Origin: Diphasiastrum complanatum
Lineage: Eukaryota; Streptophyta; Lycopodiopsida; Lycopodiales; Lycopodiaceae
Direction of reading: 5' to 3'
Assembly: GCA_029204225.1 (NCBI GenBank)
Contig: CM055101.1
Location: forward strand, 7,380,429-7,444,428
Length of the DNA stretch: 64,000 bases
In this document: positions 45,669 to 58,101 of the stretch, in pieces
Position numbering within the stretch: position 1 is the first letter of the stretch
How the letters are laid out: each line of letters opens with the position of its first letter
Made by a program: the position numbers and the translations under genes
Notes under the pieces: model-generated
Seen by the model: only the letters and a program-made list of their open reading frames with translations
What the model was told of the DNA's origin: nothing
The model's database searches: none

Positions 45669-46269
45669 TGGTATCAGAGATCTTGTGTTTCAGGTTATGA
45701 AAGGATCAGCCATCTTTAGCAAGGATTTGGAGGAGTTACCAATGCTAGAGCATGCTAGATTGATCTCTACTCAAAAATCAGCATTTTTGCATGTGTAGAA
45801 TTGATCTTTTGTAGGTCAAAACTCAATATAGGGTTAGATCATTGATCAATTCTGATTTCACACTTGGTTTACTGAAATTAGATGATTTTTGGTGCATTAG
45901 GAAGGTCTGATTTGAGTCTACAAGAAGATATACCAAGCTTCTAGAAATTGCATGTAGAATTTGAGATATTCAATTTTTTGTGATTTTGTCAAAACCCTAA
46001 TTTTGATTGGATCTCTAGTTTGTGAGGTTACTGAACTTCATTTGAGTGTGTTTCATTCTTAGGAAGTGGCAAGAATCATTAGATTGAGGATAGATCATAG
46101 GTTGATCAAGATTTCACTATTCTATGTGTTGATTTTCTAGTTAGAAGTGCTAGAAGAGATTTGAGAGGTTCCATATCTTTGTGATTTCTTCTTGAGTTAA
46201 TTTGTTGGCATTCAAGAGAGTTCTTTGTGCATTGAAACAGGTTGAAAGAGAAGATCAGGTCACTTCAAC
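45669..46269 (+). other. Leader of copia E
   Basis: The primer site (TGGTATCAGAG) is at its start. It is AT-rich with no coding frame. Family C would have its gag ATG at the position equivalent to 46270. Confidence 0.8.
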
Positions 46270-48207
46270 CTGGCTACAAGTGGTGGATTTATGCTGGACA
46301 GCAATGATAGGCTTACCTCAATCAACTATTCTACTTGGAAGGTGAGGATGGAGTCCTTATTGGAGATGAATGTGTTGATGGAGATTGTTGCAGGTGTGGA
46401 GGAGAGGCCTCAAGCACCTCAAGATCAAATGAGGTATGACAAGAGAACAAAGAAAACTCTACACATGATTAAGATGAATGTTACCAATGAACTTCTCAAG
46501 GAAGTTGGTAAGTGCACATCATCTTTGGAGGCTTGGGAAGCTTTGAAGAAGCTTTATGAATCCAAGTCTACATCAAGAGTGCTTACTCTTAGGAGACAAA
46601 TATTTCAAAGTTTGCAAAAGAAGGAAGAGAGTACTCATGCTTTTGTTTTGAGGGTTAAAGCATTCAATGATGAGTTAGCATGTATTGATGAAAGCATTAA
46701 GGAGGTAGAACTTGTTCAAGTTATACTTAATGGCTTGTTGGATGATCATGCTAATCTTGTTCAAAGTTTTCCTATTCAAAATACTTTGCCAAGTATTGTG
46801 GATTTGCAAGAGATCTTGGTGAATGAGGAGTATAGGCTTCAATCAAGAGGAGGTGGATCTACATTGACATCTAAATATGAAGAGGAGGCTATGTTCATCA
46901 AAGGCAAGTTCAAGGGCAAAGGGAAAGGCAAGTGGTCTAAATGGCAAGATCAAGGTGAGACTTTCTCTTTTGGCAAAAAGAAAGATAAGTCTAAGTTGAA
47001 ATGCTTTTATTGTGGAATCAAAGGGCATTTTGCAAATGAATGTTTGAAGAAGCAAAGAGATGAAGGTAGCAAGCAAATCAACTTTACTACTAATGATGAG
47101 GATCTAGGTGGTGGTGATTATCTTTTGATGTGTTCTTCAAGTCCAATATCAAATGAAGGTGACAAAGACTCATGGTGGATTGATAGTGGATCTAGTTCAC
47201 ACATGACTAGTCACAAGGAGTTCTTTACTTCTTTGGTCACTTATGATGGAGCCAAGAAAGCAATTCACATGGCCAATGGTGGTGAGTGTGTGATTGAAGG
47301 TACTGGTTCAATTCCTATTTGTCTCTCTTCTAATAGGAAAGCAAGACTTGATGGTGTTCTTTACATTCCTTCACTTTCAAAGAATTTGCTAAGTGTTGGT
47401 CAAATGATAGAGAAAGGATACATGGTAAAGTTTGGAGGTGATGCTTGCTTCATTACAAAGGAAGAAATCTCGGTTGCTAGGGGCAATAAACAAGGTAGAC
47501 TTTTCAAGCTTGATGCTTTTGTTATGGCTAACAAAAAGGATGGAATGGAAAAGGAGATTGGTCTCAACTTTCCAAAGTTACCTTTTAGCATCAATAAGAT
47601 TGGTGGATCTTATGCAAAGTCTAACAAGCTTCCTTATTCTAGATCTAGGTCAAGATCAAATATGCTTCTTGGAGATGTTCATCTTTGTGCTAACTTGGCT
47701 AGTCTTGAGGATAATGATGGTATTTCAATGGTTCTTCATGGCAAGTGCAAGCATGCAAATGGTAAGGAAAGAGCTAACTTCATCAATGGAGGTAAAGGTT
47801 CTTCCTTGGAAAGGATTGTTGCCAATGATTTCTTTCATCATATGGAAAAAGATGTTGCTAGGTGCATTCATGAAAGAGATGGTTCTTCTACATTCTTTTG
47901 TTATGATTCCAAGAAAGTCATTTTTCCAGCAAGTGGAGTCACATGTCTTCCTAAAGAGAGTAGATCAAATGGTTCTATCAAGAGACTTAGTGAGGGAGAT
48001 AGTCACAAGTCAAGAAGAAGAGAAGTATGTGAAGAGTTCAAAGTAGGATGTACTTTGAATGATATCATTGTGAATGATAGTGACAAAGAATCATTATCAT
48101 ATGATATATTACCTAAAACATTGAATAGAAGTTCTTGTTTGAAGAAAGAGAGTACTTCAATCATCCTTATGTTGAAGGTACTAATCATTTTTTTTCATGG
48201 CTTTTAA
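46270..48207 (+). CDS. Gag-protease-degenerate-pol ORF1 of copia E
   Basis: An open frame of about 645 residues. The position of the family C gag ATG is CTG here (46270); the first ATG is 46291 (MLDSNDRLTSINYSTWKVRM). The gag domain, the CCHC knuckle (CFYCGIKGHFANEC) and protease (WWIDSGSSSHM, then LYIPSLSKNLLSVGQMIEKG) are well conserved with family C. Past KQGRLFKLDAF the integrase zinc region is gone; SNKLPYSRSRSRSNMLLGDVH still echoes the family C SHRLAYSRSTSRS...HSDIH, but the catalytic Asp and RSDNGGEY are not found. The remaining 200 residues are open but have no recognisable domain. It is probably a non-autonomous element's particle protein. Confidence 0.8.
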   Translation: MATSGGFMLDSNDRLTSINYSTWKVRMESLLEMNVLMEIVAGVEERPQAPQDQMRYDKRTKKTLHMIKMNVTNELLKEVGKCTSSLEAWEALKKLYESKSTSRVLTLRRQIFQSLQKKEESTHAFVLRVKAFNDELACIDESIKEVELVQVILNGLLDDHANLVQSFPIQNTLPSIVDLQEILVNEEYRLQSRGGGSTLTSKYEEEAMFIKGKFKGKGKGKWSKWQDQGETFSFGKKKDKSKLKCFYCGIKGHFANECLKKQRDEGSKQINFTTNDEDLGGGDYLLMCSSSPISNEGDKDSWWIDSGSSSHMTSHKEFFTSLVTYDGAKKAIHMANGGECVIEGTGSIPICLSSNRKARLDGVLYIPSLSKNLLSVGQMIEKGYMVKFGGDACFITKEEISVARGNKQGRLFKLDAFVMANKKDGMEKEIGLNFPKLPFSINKIGGSYAKSNKLPYSRSRSRSNMLLGDVHLCANLASLEDNDGISMVLHGKCKHANGKERANFINGGKGSSLERIVANDFFHHMEKDVARCIHERDGSSTFFCYDSKKVIFPASGVTCLPKESRSNGSIKRLSEGDSHKSRRREVCEEFKVGCTLNDIIVNDSDKESLSYDILPKTLNRSSCLKKESTSIILMLKVLIIFFHGF

Positions 48208-48280
48208 TGTCTTTGAGATTTCTACTTCTTATGATGCAATCATTTAGAGGGAGTCTTATGAAGGAAAGAGCAATGAAAGA

Positions 48281-49525
48281 TTGGTTCTTGGGAAGATCCA
48301 AGGCATGGATCTCACATCTCTTCATCAACTCAAAGGATTCTATGATTGTGAATTGATCACTCATGATCAAGATGGCAAAAGGTTGGTGAGAGAAGACTAC
48401 ATGGAGAAAATCGAGAGGCAATTTCTTCAAGGCAAGGGAGATCTCATTGGTGAGATTATTGAGGTTTATTATGAGCTCAAGAGGGCTGGATTTATTAGGT
48501 TTGATACTCATCTTCACCTACTCTACTTCATGTTGGATGGAAAGTTTGGAATCTATCTTTTGATTTATCATGGTGACATTGGTGACATTGTTTTCACTAA
48601 CCTTTATGGAAGATCGAGATCAAGCATTGATGAGATCTTGTTGAATCTAGATCATACGTTTGAGAGGGATTATTTCCAGAGATTCAGGTATGAAGATATT
48701 CATATCTTTGATATCTTTGATGATCAAGAGAAAGGTGAGCAAGTGGAAGCGACTCACTTTGCTTTATTCACATGTTTTGAAGAATTTTCTTGTGTAGATG
48801 ATGCTATGCAAGTGGATATTGGTTCTCATGTTTTTCATACCGGAAAAGCAAGTAATGGATCTGGAAAACAAAGTCTGTTCAATGACTTTGATGATCAAGA
48901 GGAAGATCAAGAGGTTGGCCTCAAAGGGCTTCAACAACACAAAAGGAAAGGTGGCAATTTGGAGCTAGTCAAGAGCATCAAAGGAAGGTTATTTGGCAAA
49001 GATGTTATGGATCTGTTTTTGCAGCTTATTGAAGACTCAAGTAAGGTCAAAGGAGCAGCAAGGAAGTGTTGTTCAAGTTTACTTTACTTGTTCCATCTCA
49101 TGTTTGAGCTATTTCATGTGGATGTGTGCAAATTGTCAAGATATGGACAAACTAGCTACATTGTCTTGCAATATCTTATTGTTGGAAGTGTACTAGCATT
49201 ATTGGCTGGTTTTACTAATGGAAATGAAGATATTGGAGGTTCATTACGTCACTCATTCATGGCCAAGTCATCAAGTGTTGATGATATCTTGTGGCAAGAT
49301 GGAGATGGAGGCTTATTCATGGAGTTTTATGGTGGAGACATATCAAGAAAGGACAAAGTTGGAGGAGACAAGCAAGCAAATGCTAATCACTCACATTTAT
49401 TGTTTGGTTGCTGTAATTCTCCAGAGATTTCAAAGTTTGAAACATGGAGGAATCATTTCATTCACATTCTATTTAGTTCTTCATGTTCTAGTTATATCTT
49501 GATGTGTAAAATAGTTATATCTTGA
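48281..49525 (+). CDS. ORF2 of copia E, RT-derived and without the catalytic motif
   Basis: A 414-codon frame downstream of and out of frame with ORF1. One stretch (FGIYLLIYHGDIGDIVF, then SSIDEILLNLDHTFERD) lines up with the copia RT segment around LLIYVDDIIL and the following helix, but YVDD is replaced, so no polymerase activity is expected. Other parts (VREDYMEKIERQFLQGKGDL, SSLLYLFHLMFELFHVDVC, a hydrophobic segment YIVLQYLIVGSVLALLAGF) are not recognisable. The hydrophobic stretch of about 19 residues could span a membrane; this is only a composition reading. It may be coding or a relic that is open by chance. Confidence 0.5.
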   Translation: MVLGKIQGMDLTSLHQLKGFYDCELITHDQDGKRLVREDYMEKIERQFLQGKGDLIGEIIEVYYELKRAGFIRFDTHLHLLYFMLDGKFGIYLLIYHGDIGDIVFTNLYGRSRSSIDEILLNLDHTFERDYFQRFRYEDIHIFDIFDDQEKGEQVEATHFALFTCFEEFSCVDDAMQVDIGSHVFHTGKASNGSGKQSLFNDFDDQEEDQEVGLKGLQQHKRKGGNLELVKSIKGRLFGKDVMDLFLQLIEDSSKVKGAARKCCSSLLYLFHLMFELFHVDVCKLSRYGQTSYIVLQYLIVGSVLALLAGFTNGNEDIGGSLRHSFMAKSSSVDDILWQDGDGGLFMEFYGGDISRKDKVGGDKQANANHSHLLFGCCNSPEISKFETWRNHFIHILFSSSCSSYILMCKIVIS

Positions 49526-49699
49526 TGTGTAAAATTGATGTAAGAAATAGTGAAGCATCCAATTTGGACACTATTCTCTATATCAGTTATGAAAGATACT
49601 TTAGAACCTTATAAAGGAGATCTATAGGGATGGAGATCATTCTAAAGTTGGATCAAAGTTCTATTGTCAAAACTATGCCAAAACTAGTTGAAGAGGGAG

Positions 49700-50141
49700 T
49701 GTGAGAGATTTCAACCAGTTTAGTCTAGTTTAGTCACATTTTGGTAAATTGTCAATAAGAGGCCAAACTCATTTTTGACTTAGAGATAAACTTTTTGAAG
49801 TTATACTAGTTTAAAATACATTCAATAAACACTTTTTGAAAGTGTGGGAAATTTCGTAGTCGAGTTTGAGAGAGATTCAAATTTGAACTTTGGGTACATT
49901 GAATCTAGACCCAAAAGTAGTAGGGTTCACATTTTGGAGGGAAAGCCAAGTGGCCAAATAGGGTTTGGAAACTCTATAAAAGGATGTAACTCATGGAGAG
50001 ACACATCTTCTCTCTTCTCTCTCTCATTTCATCATTATACACGGTTCTCTTTGGGTTCTACTACTCATTGGTGCACTATCTTGGTGTTATCTTGCAATCT
50101 TGTGTGTAGATTGCTCATTTATTGCTATTTTCAGTTCCACA
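49700..50141 (+). repeat. 3' LTR of copia E, 5' part
   Basis: It starts TGTGAGAGATTTC after the purine tract gttgaagagggag and is interrupted at gttccaca by the LTR of copia B#2. The interruption falls inside the CACACGTGTG palindrome region (intact in the 5' LTR at 45454). Confidence 0.88.
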
Positions 50142-50854
50142 TGTTGAGTTTCACACGTGTGGACTGTCCACTACATGTACTTGTGATCTCCTAAGGTGTG
50201 TAGATGCACCAAGATCAAGACTAGATTGAGATTCAAAATCTATCATTGAATCTATGGCAAAAATACACTACTGCATGCATTCAATCACTTCCAACTCTAA
50301 CTCACACGTGTGGGAAGTATTCAAAAAATAATCTAAGTAAAGTGAGAAAAAACATCATGAGCTCTTGGGTAGAGAGAGAAAGCTAGAAATCCAATAACTC
50401 ACAAAATCCATGAAATCACCAAATCAATTAGATCCAAAATGAGGAGTATAATGATACTACTAGATCCACAAGCTACCACTATGCTTAACTATGATTGGAC
50501 CATATTTTGTCACCTCTTGATCCTATTGGATCATTGATGCATGCACCTCTTAATTCTATTGGACTATATTCAAGCACACCTCAATTTCCTATTGGACCTC
50601 ACAAGGTTCCACCCCTAAATCCTATTGGACCTCTTGGAATTCATTAAACAAAAGCTTTACACTTGTCTACACTCTAATTGGCACGCGTTTAGCCTCTTAC
50701 TCTATTTTGGCTCAATAGTGGCATTACAAGTGGAAATGCATAATTTGCCATCCATGCCAAATTTATTCCTATCAACATCCTACACCTAGATGCTTGATGT
50801 AAAAAACATAAGACCCCTATATCTAACATAGATAATCTTTTTCAATTCTTCACA
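50142..50854 (-). repeat. 3' LTR of copia B#2
   Basis: 713 bp, TGTTGAGTTTCACACG...TTCTTCACA, next to a purine tract (complement of ctcctcctaaaaaatt). It carries two CACACGTGTG copies (50152-50161 and 50303-50312) and is homologous to 17437-18186. Confidence 0.92.
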
Positions 50855-50872
50855 CTCCTCCTAAAAAATTAT

Positions 50873-53227
50873 CTATGAAGATTTGAGCATTGATCTTGAT
50901 ATAACTCCAAGATTAGATCTATGCTTGATGAAAGCACTTTTGCTCAAAGGCTTGGTGAGTAGATCGGCAATACAAGTGGATGAGTTGACATGCTGCAAAT
51001 AGATTTCTCCTCCAATAAGCTTTTCTCTCACAAAATGGTGTGCCACTTCTATGTGCTTGCTTCTTGCATGAAATATGGGATTATTGGCAAGAGCTTGGGC
51101 TGAGATGTTATCACACTTGATCATTGGTAGATCATCCTCCGTGATGCACTTTAGCTCCATTAATAACCTCTTGATCCAAAGCACTTCTTTGGTAGTTGTA
51201 GTGAGTGATTTGTACTCGGCCTCACATGAAGAGAGAGATATAGTATCTTGCTTTTTGGAAAGCCAAGATATAAGATTGCCTCCAAGAAAGATAGTGTATG
51301 CACTAATAGACTTTCGATCCATCTTGTCACTTGCAAAGTCCGAATCCGAGTAGACAATAATGGATAGATCGTCACTTTTATAGAGTAGACCATAATCACA
51401 AGATGAAGATACATATCTTAAAATCCTCTTGGCCATCTTCCAATGATGGATCTTAGGATCTTGCATAAATTGACTCAATTTGTGCACACAAAAACTTAGA
51501 TCGGGCCTAGTAATTGTAAGCCAAATCAAGGAGCCTACAAGACTCCTAAAAAGTGTGATGTCCTCAAAGGATCTTTCATCACCTTTATTAGGATCTTTTA
51601 CAATTTGCTCCATCGGTGTATGTATGCTCTTAGAATTTTCCATATGGAATTTTTTCAACATAGAGTGAGCATATCTAGATTGGCATATAAAGACATGATT
51701 TTCATAAAAATCAATTTCTAGGCCTAGGATGTAATGCATCTCTCCTAGATCTTGCATTTTAAAGTCACATCCAAGTGCTAGCTTGGCTTCATCAACTAGC
51801 TTGATACAACTTCCACAAAGAATAATGTCATCAACATAAATTATAAGAATGACAATATTGCTATCAACTAACTTTAGATACATGGAAGGATCATAGTCAC
51901 TAAGAGTAAATCCTAGTGAAATAAGAAAAGAGTTAAATCATGAATACCATGATCTTGGTGCTTTCTTGAGTCCATAAAGACTTTTGAAGAGCAAGCACAC
52001 TTTGGACTCATCCTTGATGAATCCTTGAGGTTGTTCCATATAGATCTCCTCCTCAAGATAACCATTTAGAAAAGCATTGGATAAATCTAATTGGAACACC
52101 TTCCACTTGAAAAAACAAGCAAGAGAAATAAGAATTCTTATTGTCACCATCTTTGCAACGGGTGCAAAGGTCTCCTCATAATCAAGACCATGGATTTGAG
52201 CAAATCCTTTGGCACATAATCTTGCTTTATGCTTGTTGATGGTGCCATCATGATTGAACTTGATCCGAAATACCCACTTGCAACCAATCACATGCTTGTT
52301 GGATGGAGGATCCACGAGCTCCCAAGTATTGTTGGTGATCAATGCATCATACTCTTGCTTCATGGAATCATACCACTCCTTGATATTGAGTGCCTCTTGT
52401 ACATTCTCTGGCTCTTCATGAGAGACATAAAAAACATAATTAGTGGAATCAAGATCCACTTGTTTGCCTTTGTCATCATATGAGAGCCTCTTAGGCTCGG
52501 ATCTATATCTCATGGATCTTCTTGGTGAGAAAATCCGAGGAGAGTCTTCTTCAAATCTTGACCCCATCACATCATAATTGTCTTCAAGATCAATAATTGA
52601 TGATGCATCCATAGATTTCTTGATCTCGGCCTCTTCAAAAGATGAGTGTTGATCTTCATGAAAGACAACATCTCTAATTTCAATAACTTGAGAAGTAGAG
52701 AGTATAAAGACTCTATAGGCCTTCTTGGTGGATGAGTATCCAACCATGATCCCTTTGCATGCACTAGGATCTTCCTTCTTCCTTGTTTCCAAGGGAATAT
52801 GGATAAAGCATAAGCATCCAAAAACTCTAAGGTGATCAACATTAGGCTTCTTAAAAAATAAGATGTCATATGGTGACTTTCCTCCAAGAGCTATATGTGG
52901 GAGCCTATTGCAAAGGTAATTTGCACAATTAATGGCTTCTCCCCAAAAATCTTTGGGCAAAGATGCCTCAATTCTCATAGATTTTGCACATTCACATAGA
53001 GATCTATTCTTTCTCTCGGCCACTCCATTTTGAGATGGAGAGTAGGCACAAGAAAACTCTCTTTTAATGCCTTCAAGCTCACAAAAATCTTGAAATTTAT
53101 TGGAGATATATTCACCACCTCCATCACTTCTAAGAGCTTTAATCTTGAATGAGAATTGCTTCTCTACATAGGCTTTGAAAATAAGAAAATGATCAAACAC
53201 CATAGATTTAGAAGCAAAGATCATATA
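50873..53227 (-). pseudogene. Copia B#2 pol: integrase core to RNase H
   Basis: Minus-strand frames 53290-51938 and 51883-50873 are one frame interrupted by an in-frame TGA (after PRSWYS, near 51921). Present are the integrase core from SKSMVFDHF through RSDGGGEYISN and NGVAERKNRS, the integrase C-part (FGCLCFIHIP, GIMVGYSSTKKAYRVF), RT (KHVIGCKWVFRIK, FQLDLSNAFLNG, IIYVDDIILCG) and RNase H (YSDSDFASDKMDRKS, LSSCEAEYKSLTTT, HIEVAHHFVREKL). Gag, protease and the integrase zinc region are missing: the sequence breaks at 53227 into Ty3 G#2 pol. Confidence 0.9.
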
Positions 53228-55035
53228 CGTGGGAGAGCAGTTAATGCCCACACAATTCAAAAGACTATGATCATTGTTGGTGGAGTACAAGGATTGTTTT
53301 GCCTAGAATTATAGTGATTTGAAGGGCATTCCAACAATAGTAGTCCAACACACCATACCCTTGGTGGCTGGAGCAGTCCCCAAGGTCAATCGTTACTACC
53401 GCTGCAACCCGAACAACACGGAACTGATTAAGCAGGAATTGCAGAAGTTGCTAGATGCAGATTTCATTTACAAAATTGAGCACACTGAATGGGTATCACC
53501 GATAGTTATAGTATCCAAGAAGAATGGAAAAATACGAATATGTGTGAATCTGAATGCGCTAAATGCAGTCACCAAAAATGATCATTTTCCTTTACCCTTT
53601 ACGGACCAAGTAGCTGGAGCCGACGCCTACAGTTTCCTAGACGACTTTAGCGGTTACAACCAAGTGAAAATAGCACTCCAAGACTAGCATAAGACAACAT
53701 TTGCCACGTAATGGGGAACCTATGCCTATAAGGTGATGTCGGACTTTGTAATGCCCCAAGCACCTTCCAGTGAGTCATGCAGACGACATTCAAAGAGTAT
53801 TTGTAGAAATTTTTTCAAAATTTTCTTGGATGATCTGTGCATGCATGGACCAAACTCCGAACATTTATCCAATCTAGAGAATGTGCTACAAAAATGCCAT
53901 GAATTTCAGATCTCCTTGAATCCAAAAAAATGTCAATTTTGGGTTACACATGGCTTGATTCTCGACCATATAGTATCTAGACACAGGATCTCCACAGACC
54001 TATTGAAAATTAGGTCTATTGTTGATCTACCACTACCAGGAATGATCCGCGAGGTCTACATCTTTATGGGTCATGCTAACTATTACAGGATCTTCATTTT
54101 AGATTTTGTGGAATTAGCACGACCAATTTACAAGCTCACAACGGATCCACATTGGAGCGAGAAAGCCCTAAAGGCTTTCCAAAAACTTAAGGATGCATTG
54201 GTTTCAGCACCAATCTTACGACCACCCAATTGGTCCATTGAGTTTCATGTGCATATGGACGCATCAAAGTATGCAGTTGCAGCAGTCTTAATCCAGCCAG
54301 GAGAACACAAAAAGAAATTTCAGGTCCAATTTGCAAGCCGACAGCTCAGTGATACAGAAATGAATTATTCAACCACAGAGCCAAAAGCACTGGCAATGAT
54401 ATATGTGGTTAAGAAGTTTTGGCATTACTTGATGGCCACTTATTTTGTCTTTTATATGGACCATCAACCCTTGCTCTATCTTGTTAACAAAACTTGCAAC
54501 ACAGGGAGAATCACTCCATGCCTACTTCTGTTGTTAGAATTTGATTTTCGGATAGTAGTTCGCAAGGTAAAACAACACTACATGGCAGATCATGTGTCGC
54601 GTATCAAAGGGAAGGAGGTGGCAACCCAACCCAACGATGAGCTGCCTGATGCTGCCTTATTTTACGTAGACACGGTACCAGAATGGGCTGACGACATAGT
54701 TGAATATCTAATGAGGGAGGAGGATCAACAGAAATTGATCTTGAAAGCTAGACCTTATCAGCTGATTGCCGGCCAATTGTACCGAAGAGGACCAGATGGG
54801 ATTCTTCGGCAATGTATTCTTCCTCATGAGGCCACCCAAATTATTTCGCTTTCACATGAAGGCATGGGTGGAGGCCATTTTGCATCCGACGTTACAGTTT
54901 GCAAGATCTTACAATCAGGATGCTGGTGGCCAACGATTCATAAGGATACAGAGAAATACCTAAGGAAATGTGATGTGTGCCAAAGGGCAAGGAGACCGAC
55001 GAGATTGAATAATGACCTTCTGCCTTCGGTCTTAG
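53228..55035 (+). pseudogene. Ty3 G#2 pol: RT, RNase H and integrase zinc domain
   Basis: RT: ADFIYKIEHTEWVSPIVIV, SFLDDFSGYNQVKIALQD, FLDD of FLDDLCMHG near 53830, CQFWVTHGLIL, GHANYYRIFILDFVELARPI. RNase H: MDASKYAVAAVLIQPGEH, ASRQLSDTEMNYSTTE, YMDHQPLLYLVN. Integrase starts with a zinc-binding H-H-C-C pattern (HEGMGGGHF...CDVCQRARRPT). The frame has breaks near 53687-53750. It ends at 55035, where an inverted Ty3 F LTR is inserted, so the integrase core is missing. Better preserved than G#1 over RNase H. Confidence 0.88.
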
Positions 55036-55921
55036 TGTGGTGGACTAGTAGTTTTAGGTTTTCACAAAATCAATGAATTACATAGTATAAAAGGTTTGAT
55101 CATTCCCCAATAGAAATCTCATCTTTTGCATGGTAAATGTATGTATGATGATAAACAGACTAGAGTGTATAAAGTTCACAATGAATACTACAGCGACATA
55201 ACTGGTTATCCAAAGATATTTGGGTAAATTGGCATCCAGGAACACCAATGATGAAACGATTTGGTCAAGGTCTATAATTGTAAGAATAACATTATCTTTT
55301 AGGCTCTTTAGGCATCAGAAAAACAGTCAGAACTGACAGCAACTGGCAATTAGATTCATCAAGCAGAATCACATTAGCTAAAAAGTTCTTCTTAATCAAA
55401 CACAGAGAATTAGGTTTTATTGCAGGAAGCAAACAAGACAGAGCCTCAATCAATCCCATTATCTGAACACATAGCTCATTCAGAGTTGAAGGAGTTTCTG
55501 CTAAAAGTTATGTTTAACCGCTTAGGCTAATTCCCTGCGCACATTAGTCAGAATTATTACTTGCTGGTGTCGCCTGAAAATCTGTGTTAGAGTAACTGAA
55601 ATTCAGTATAACTTAAGAAATGTGTGTGACGCAAACAGAACAGTATCACAATCAATCACAGATCATACAGAGTGTGTTCGCACAAATGATAGGAAGTAAT
55701 TCTGTGAGAGATAACAGAAGGAAAGAATGTTCAAGCTGTAAGAACTTGCTCTTCGCTCTCTATTGATACTCAGCTCTGCATAGAAATGCATATGTACAAT
55801 GGCACATAGTGCTATCCTTATAGGAAGGTTCTTCAGCCTCAATGTCACTTACGAACCGTCAAATGTCGGTTTTGAACTTCTATTGCGTCTCTTTAGTATG
55901 TCGCAACTTCTACTCAAAATA
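55036..55921 (-). repeat. Ty3 F LTR, inverted, 5' end truncated
   Basis: It begins TGTGGTGGACT, the complement of the LTR end at 5422, and matches the reverse complement of 4795-5422, with about 250 extra bp (55575-55850) absent from the copy at 4660. Its LTR-start side is lost at the join with copia A#3 near 55921. Confidence 0.8.
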
Positions 55922-56546
55922 TGAACCTTGCATTTAATGCATGGTATTCATTTGATCCAAAGAAGTCCAATTTGTGAGTTTTTGATGTAATTTTTTGTGG
56001 AAATCTTAGGATAAACTACCAAGATTGAGTGCCATTGATTAGATTTGACTAAGTGTCATGAGATCTAATTAATCTAGGCTGAAATCAGGTCCTCTAAACT
56101 TGTTTTACAAGTCTTGAAAGTACATCAAAAAGTGTGAAAGAGATCAAATTATTTTTTTGTCCAAAAATAGCCAAAATTGGCAAGATTTGATTGTAAGTAG
56201 ATTTCACATCATCTTATCTTCATTCCAACTTTGTGAGGGAGTGCTAGAATTGAGATTATAAGTCCATTTGTTGGATCAAAAATCTAATTTGAGTGAAACA
56301 CTACAAGAGAGAGACCTTAGTGAGTTTCTAGAGACAATCAAATCTATTTCTTGGCAAGATTTGTTTGAAAGTAGTTTTCACTTCATCTTATCTTCATTCC
56401 AACTTTGTGAGGGAGTGATAGAACTGTGATTATAAGTCCATTTGTTGGATTAGAAATCAAATTTGAGTGAAAGTCTGCAAGTGTGAGACCTTTGTGAGTT
56501 TCAAGTCAATCAAATCTATTTCTTGTTTGTAGAAGTCACTAGTAAG

Positions 56547-58101
56547 ATGGGATCTGCTGGAGCATACCTTCTAGAAGCTAGTGAGAGGTTGAATTCTACA
56601 AATTATGCTATTTGGAAGGTTAGGATGGAGTCACTCTTGCTGCTCCAAGACCTTTATGAGTTCTTGATTGAAGATGAAGATGAACCTCTAGGTGCACAGG
56701 AGTTAGCTAGATACAAGAAGAGATCTAGGCTTGCACTTCATTGTGTGAAGATGAATGTGAGCAATGATTTGTTGAGAGAAGTGTCAGCTTGTACTAGTCT
56801 TTAAAATCAATCTATGAGTCTAGCAACACTTCTAGAGTCCTTATGCTTAGAAATAAAATTTTTCAAAGCATGAGAAGAAGTGAGGAGAGTGCACAGGATT
56901 ATGTACTCAGAATCAAGTCTCTAAATAGGGAGTTGGCTTCCATTGGAGAGAAGATTCATGATGGAGAGCTTGTACAAATTGTCCTTAATGGTCTAGGAGA
57001 TGACTTTGCAAATTTGGTCCAAAGTTTTGCCATCCAAGACACTTTGCCAACTATAGAAAAACTTCACAATGTATTAGTGGCTGAAGAGTGTAGGATGCTC
57101 CATGCAAAATCTAGGATGAATTCCTTGTCGATGATGCATCAAGCTCAAAGGACAAGTCAAAGCAGAAATGCTTCTTTTGTGGAAAGAAGGGGCATTATGC
57201 ATCTGAATGCTACAAGAGGCTAAGAGCACAAGTGGAGGAGGACAAACAAGGAAACCTTGCAAAGGAGGAGGAGGAGTATGAAGTAGATGTATTCTTGATG
57301 GCATCTACATCCTCACCAACAAGAAATAGCAATTCAAGAGACAATTGGTGGATCGACAGTGGGGCTAGCTCCCACATGTCTTGTGAAAAGGACTTTTTCT
57401 CAACCTTACACTCTTTCAATGCTTCTAAAAAGTTTGTCTTTACTACAAATGATGAAGAGTGTAGGATAGATGGTGTTGGTACCATCTCTTTGTGTCTAGA
57501 ATCCAGATTCATGGTGTTTATTACTTTGTATGACAAGACAATGAAATGGGATGCTTTGAAATCTACAATTGTTGTTGATAAAGCAATTTCATTGGATAGC
57601 TATTTTTGTAATAGTTTGAATAGAGTCATAAAAGATGAAACATCATTTTCTTTGGAAATCTTTGTGTCCACATGCTTTGTGCATGATCATTTCAATGTAA
57701 GGACCAAAGGTTATCATATTTCAATGATAGGAATAATGGTAGTGTTTTGCTCTTCAAGTAGAGATTGTAGAATCTACTTGTTTTCAACCAAAGAATTTGT
57801 CAATTGTGAAAATGTGATCTTTCAAGAGTGGAAGATTTGTAAACTTGAAGAAGCACCTTTGGATCAACACCTTATTCAATTCATTGATTTTTTGGAGTCA
57901 AGTCAAGTGGAGGAGCAAGCTCAAGACCCAAGGACTCCAAGAATAACCTTGAGTATCAAGATGGAGCCATCTAGGCTCAATCATATGGATCAAGCAAGGC
58001 AAGTTGTCCTTGGCAACATTATGTATGCACTTAATAGTTTTATTGATGTATCTTCAAGTGCACAAAATGCCTTGGAATCCATGGCTTGGCATGATGTATA
58101 G
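56547..58101 (+). pseudogene. Gag-protease-integrase-relic frame of copia A#3
   Basis: ATG at 56547. Compared with A#2 it has three clean internal deletions: about 19 bp at 56797 (frameshift), about 108 bp near 57131 that removes the basic region before the knuckle, and about 490 bp near 57507 that removes the protease tail and the first part of the integrase relic. Knuckle (SFVERRGIMHL in shifted frame) and protease WWIDSGASSHM are readable. The final frame (57232-58101) is open to the usual end LESMAWHDV. Confidence 0.85.
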
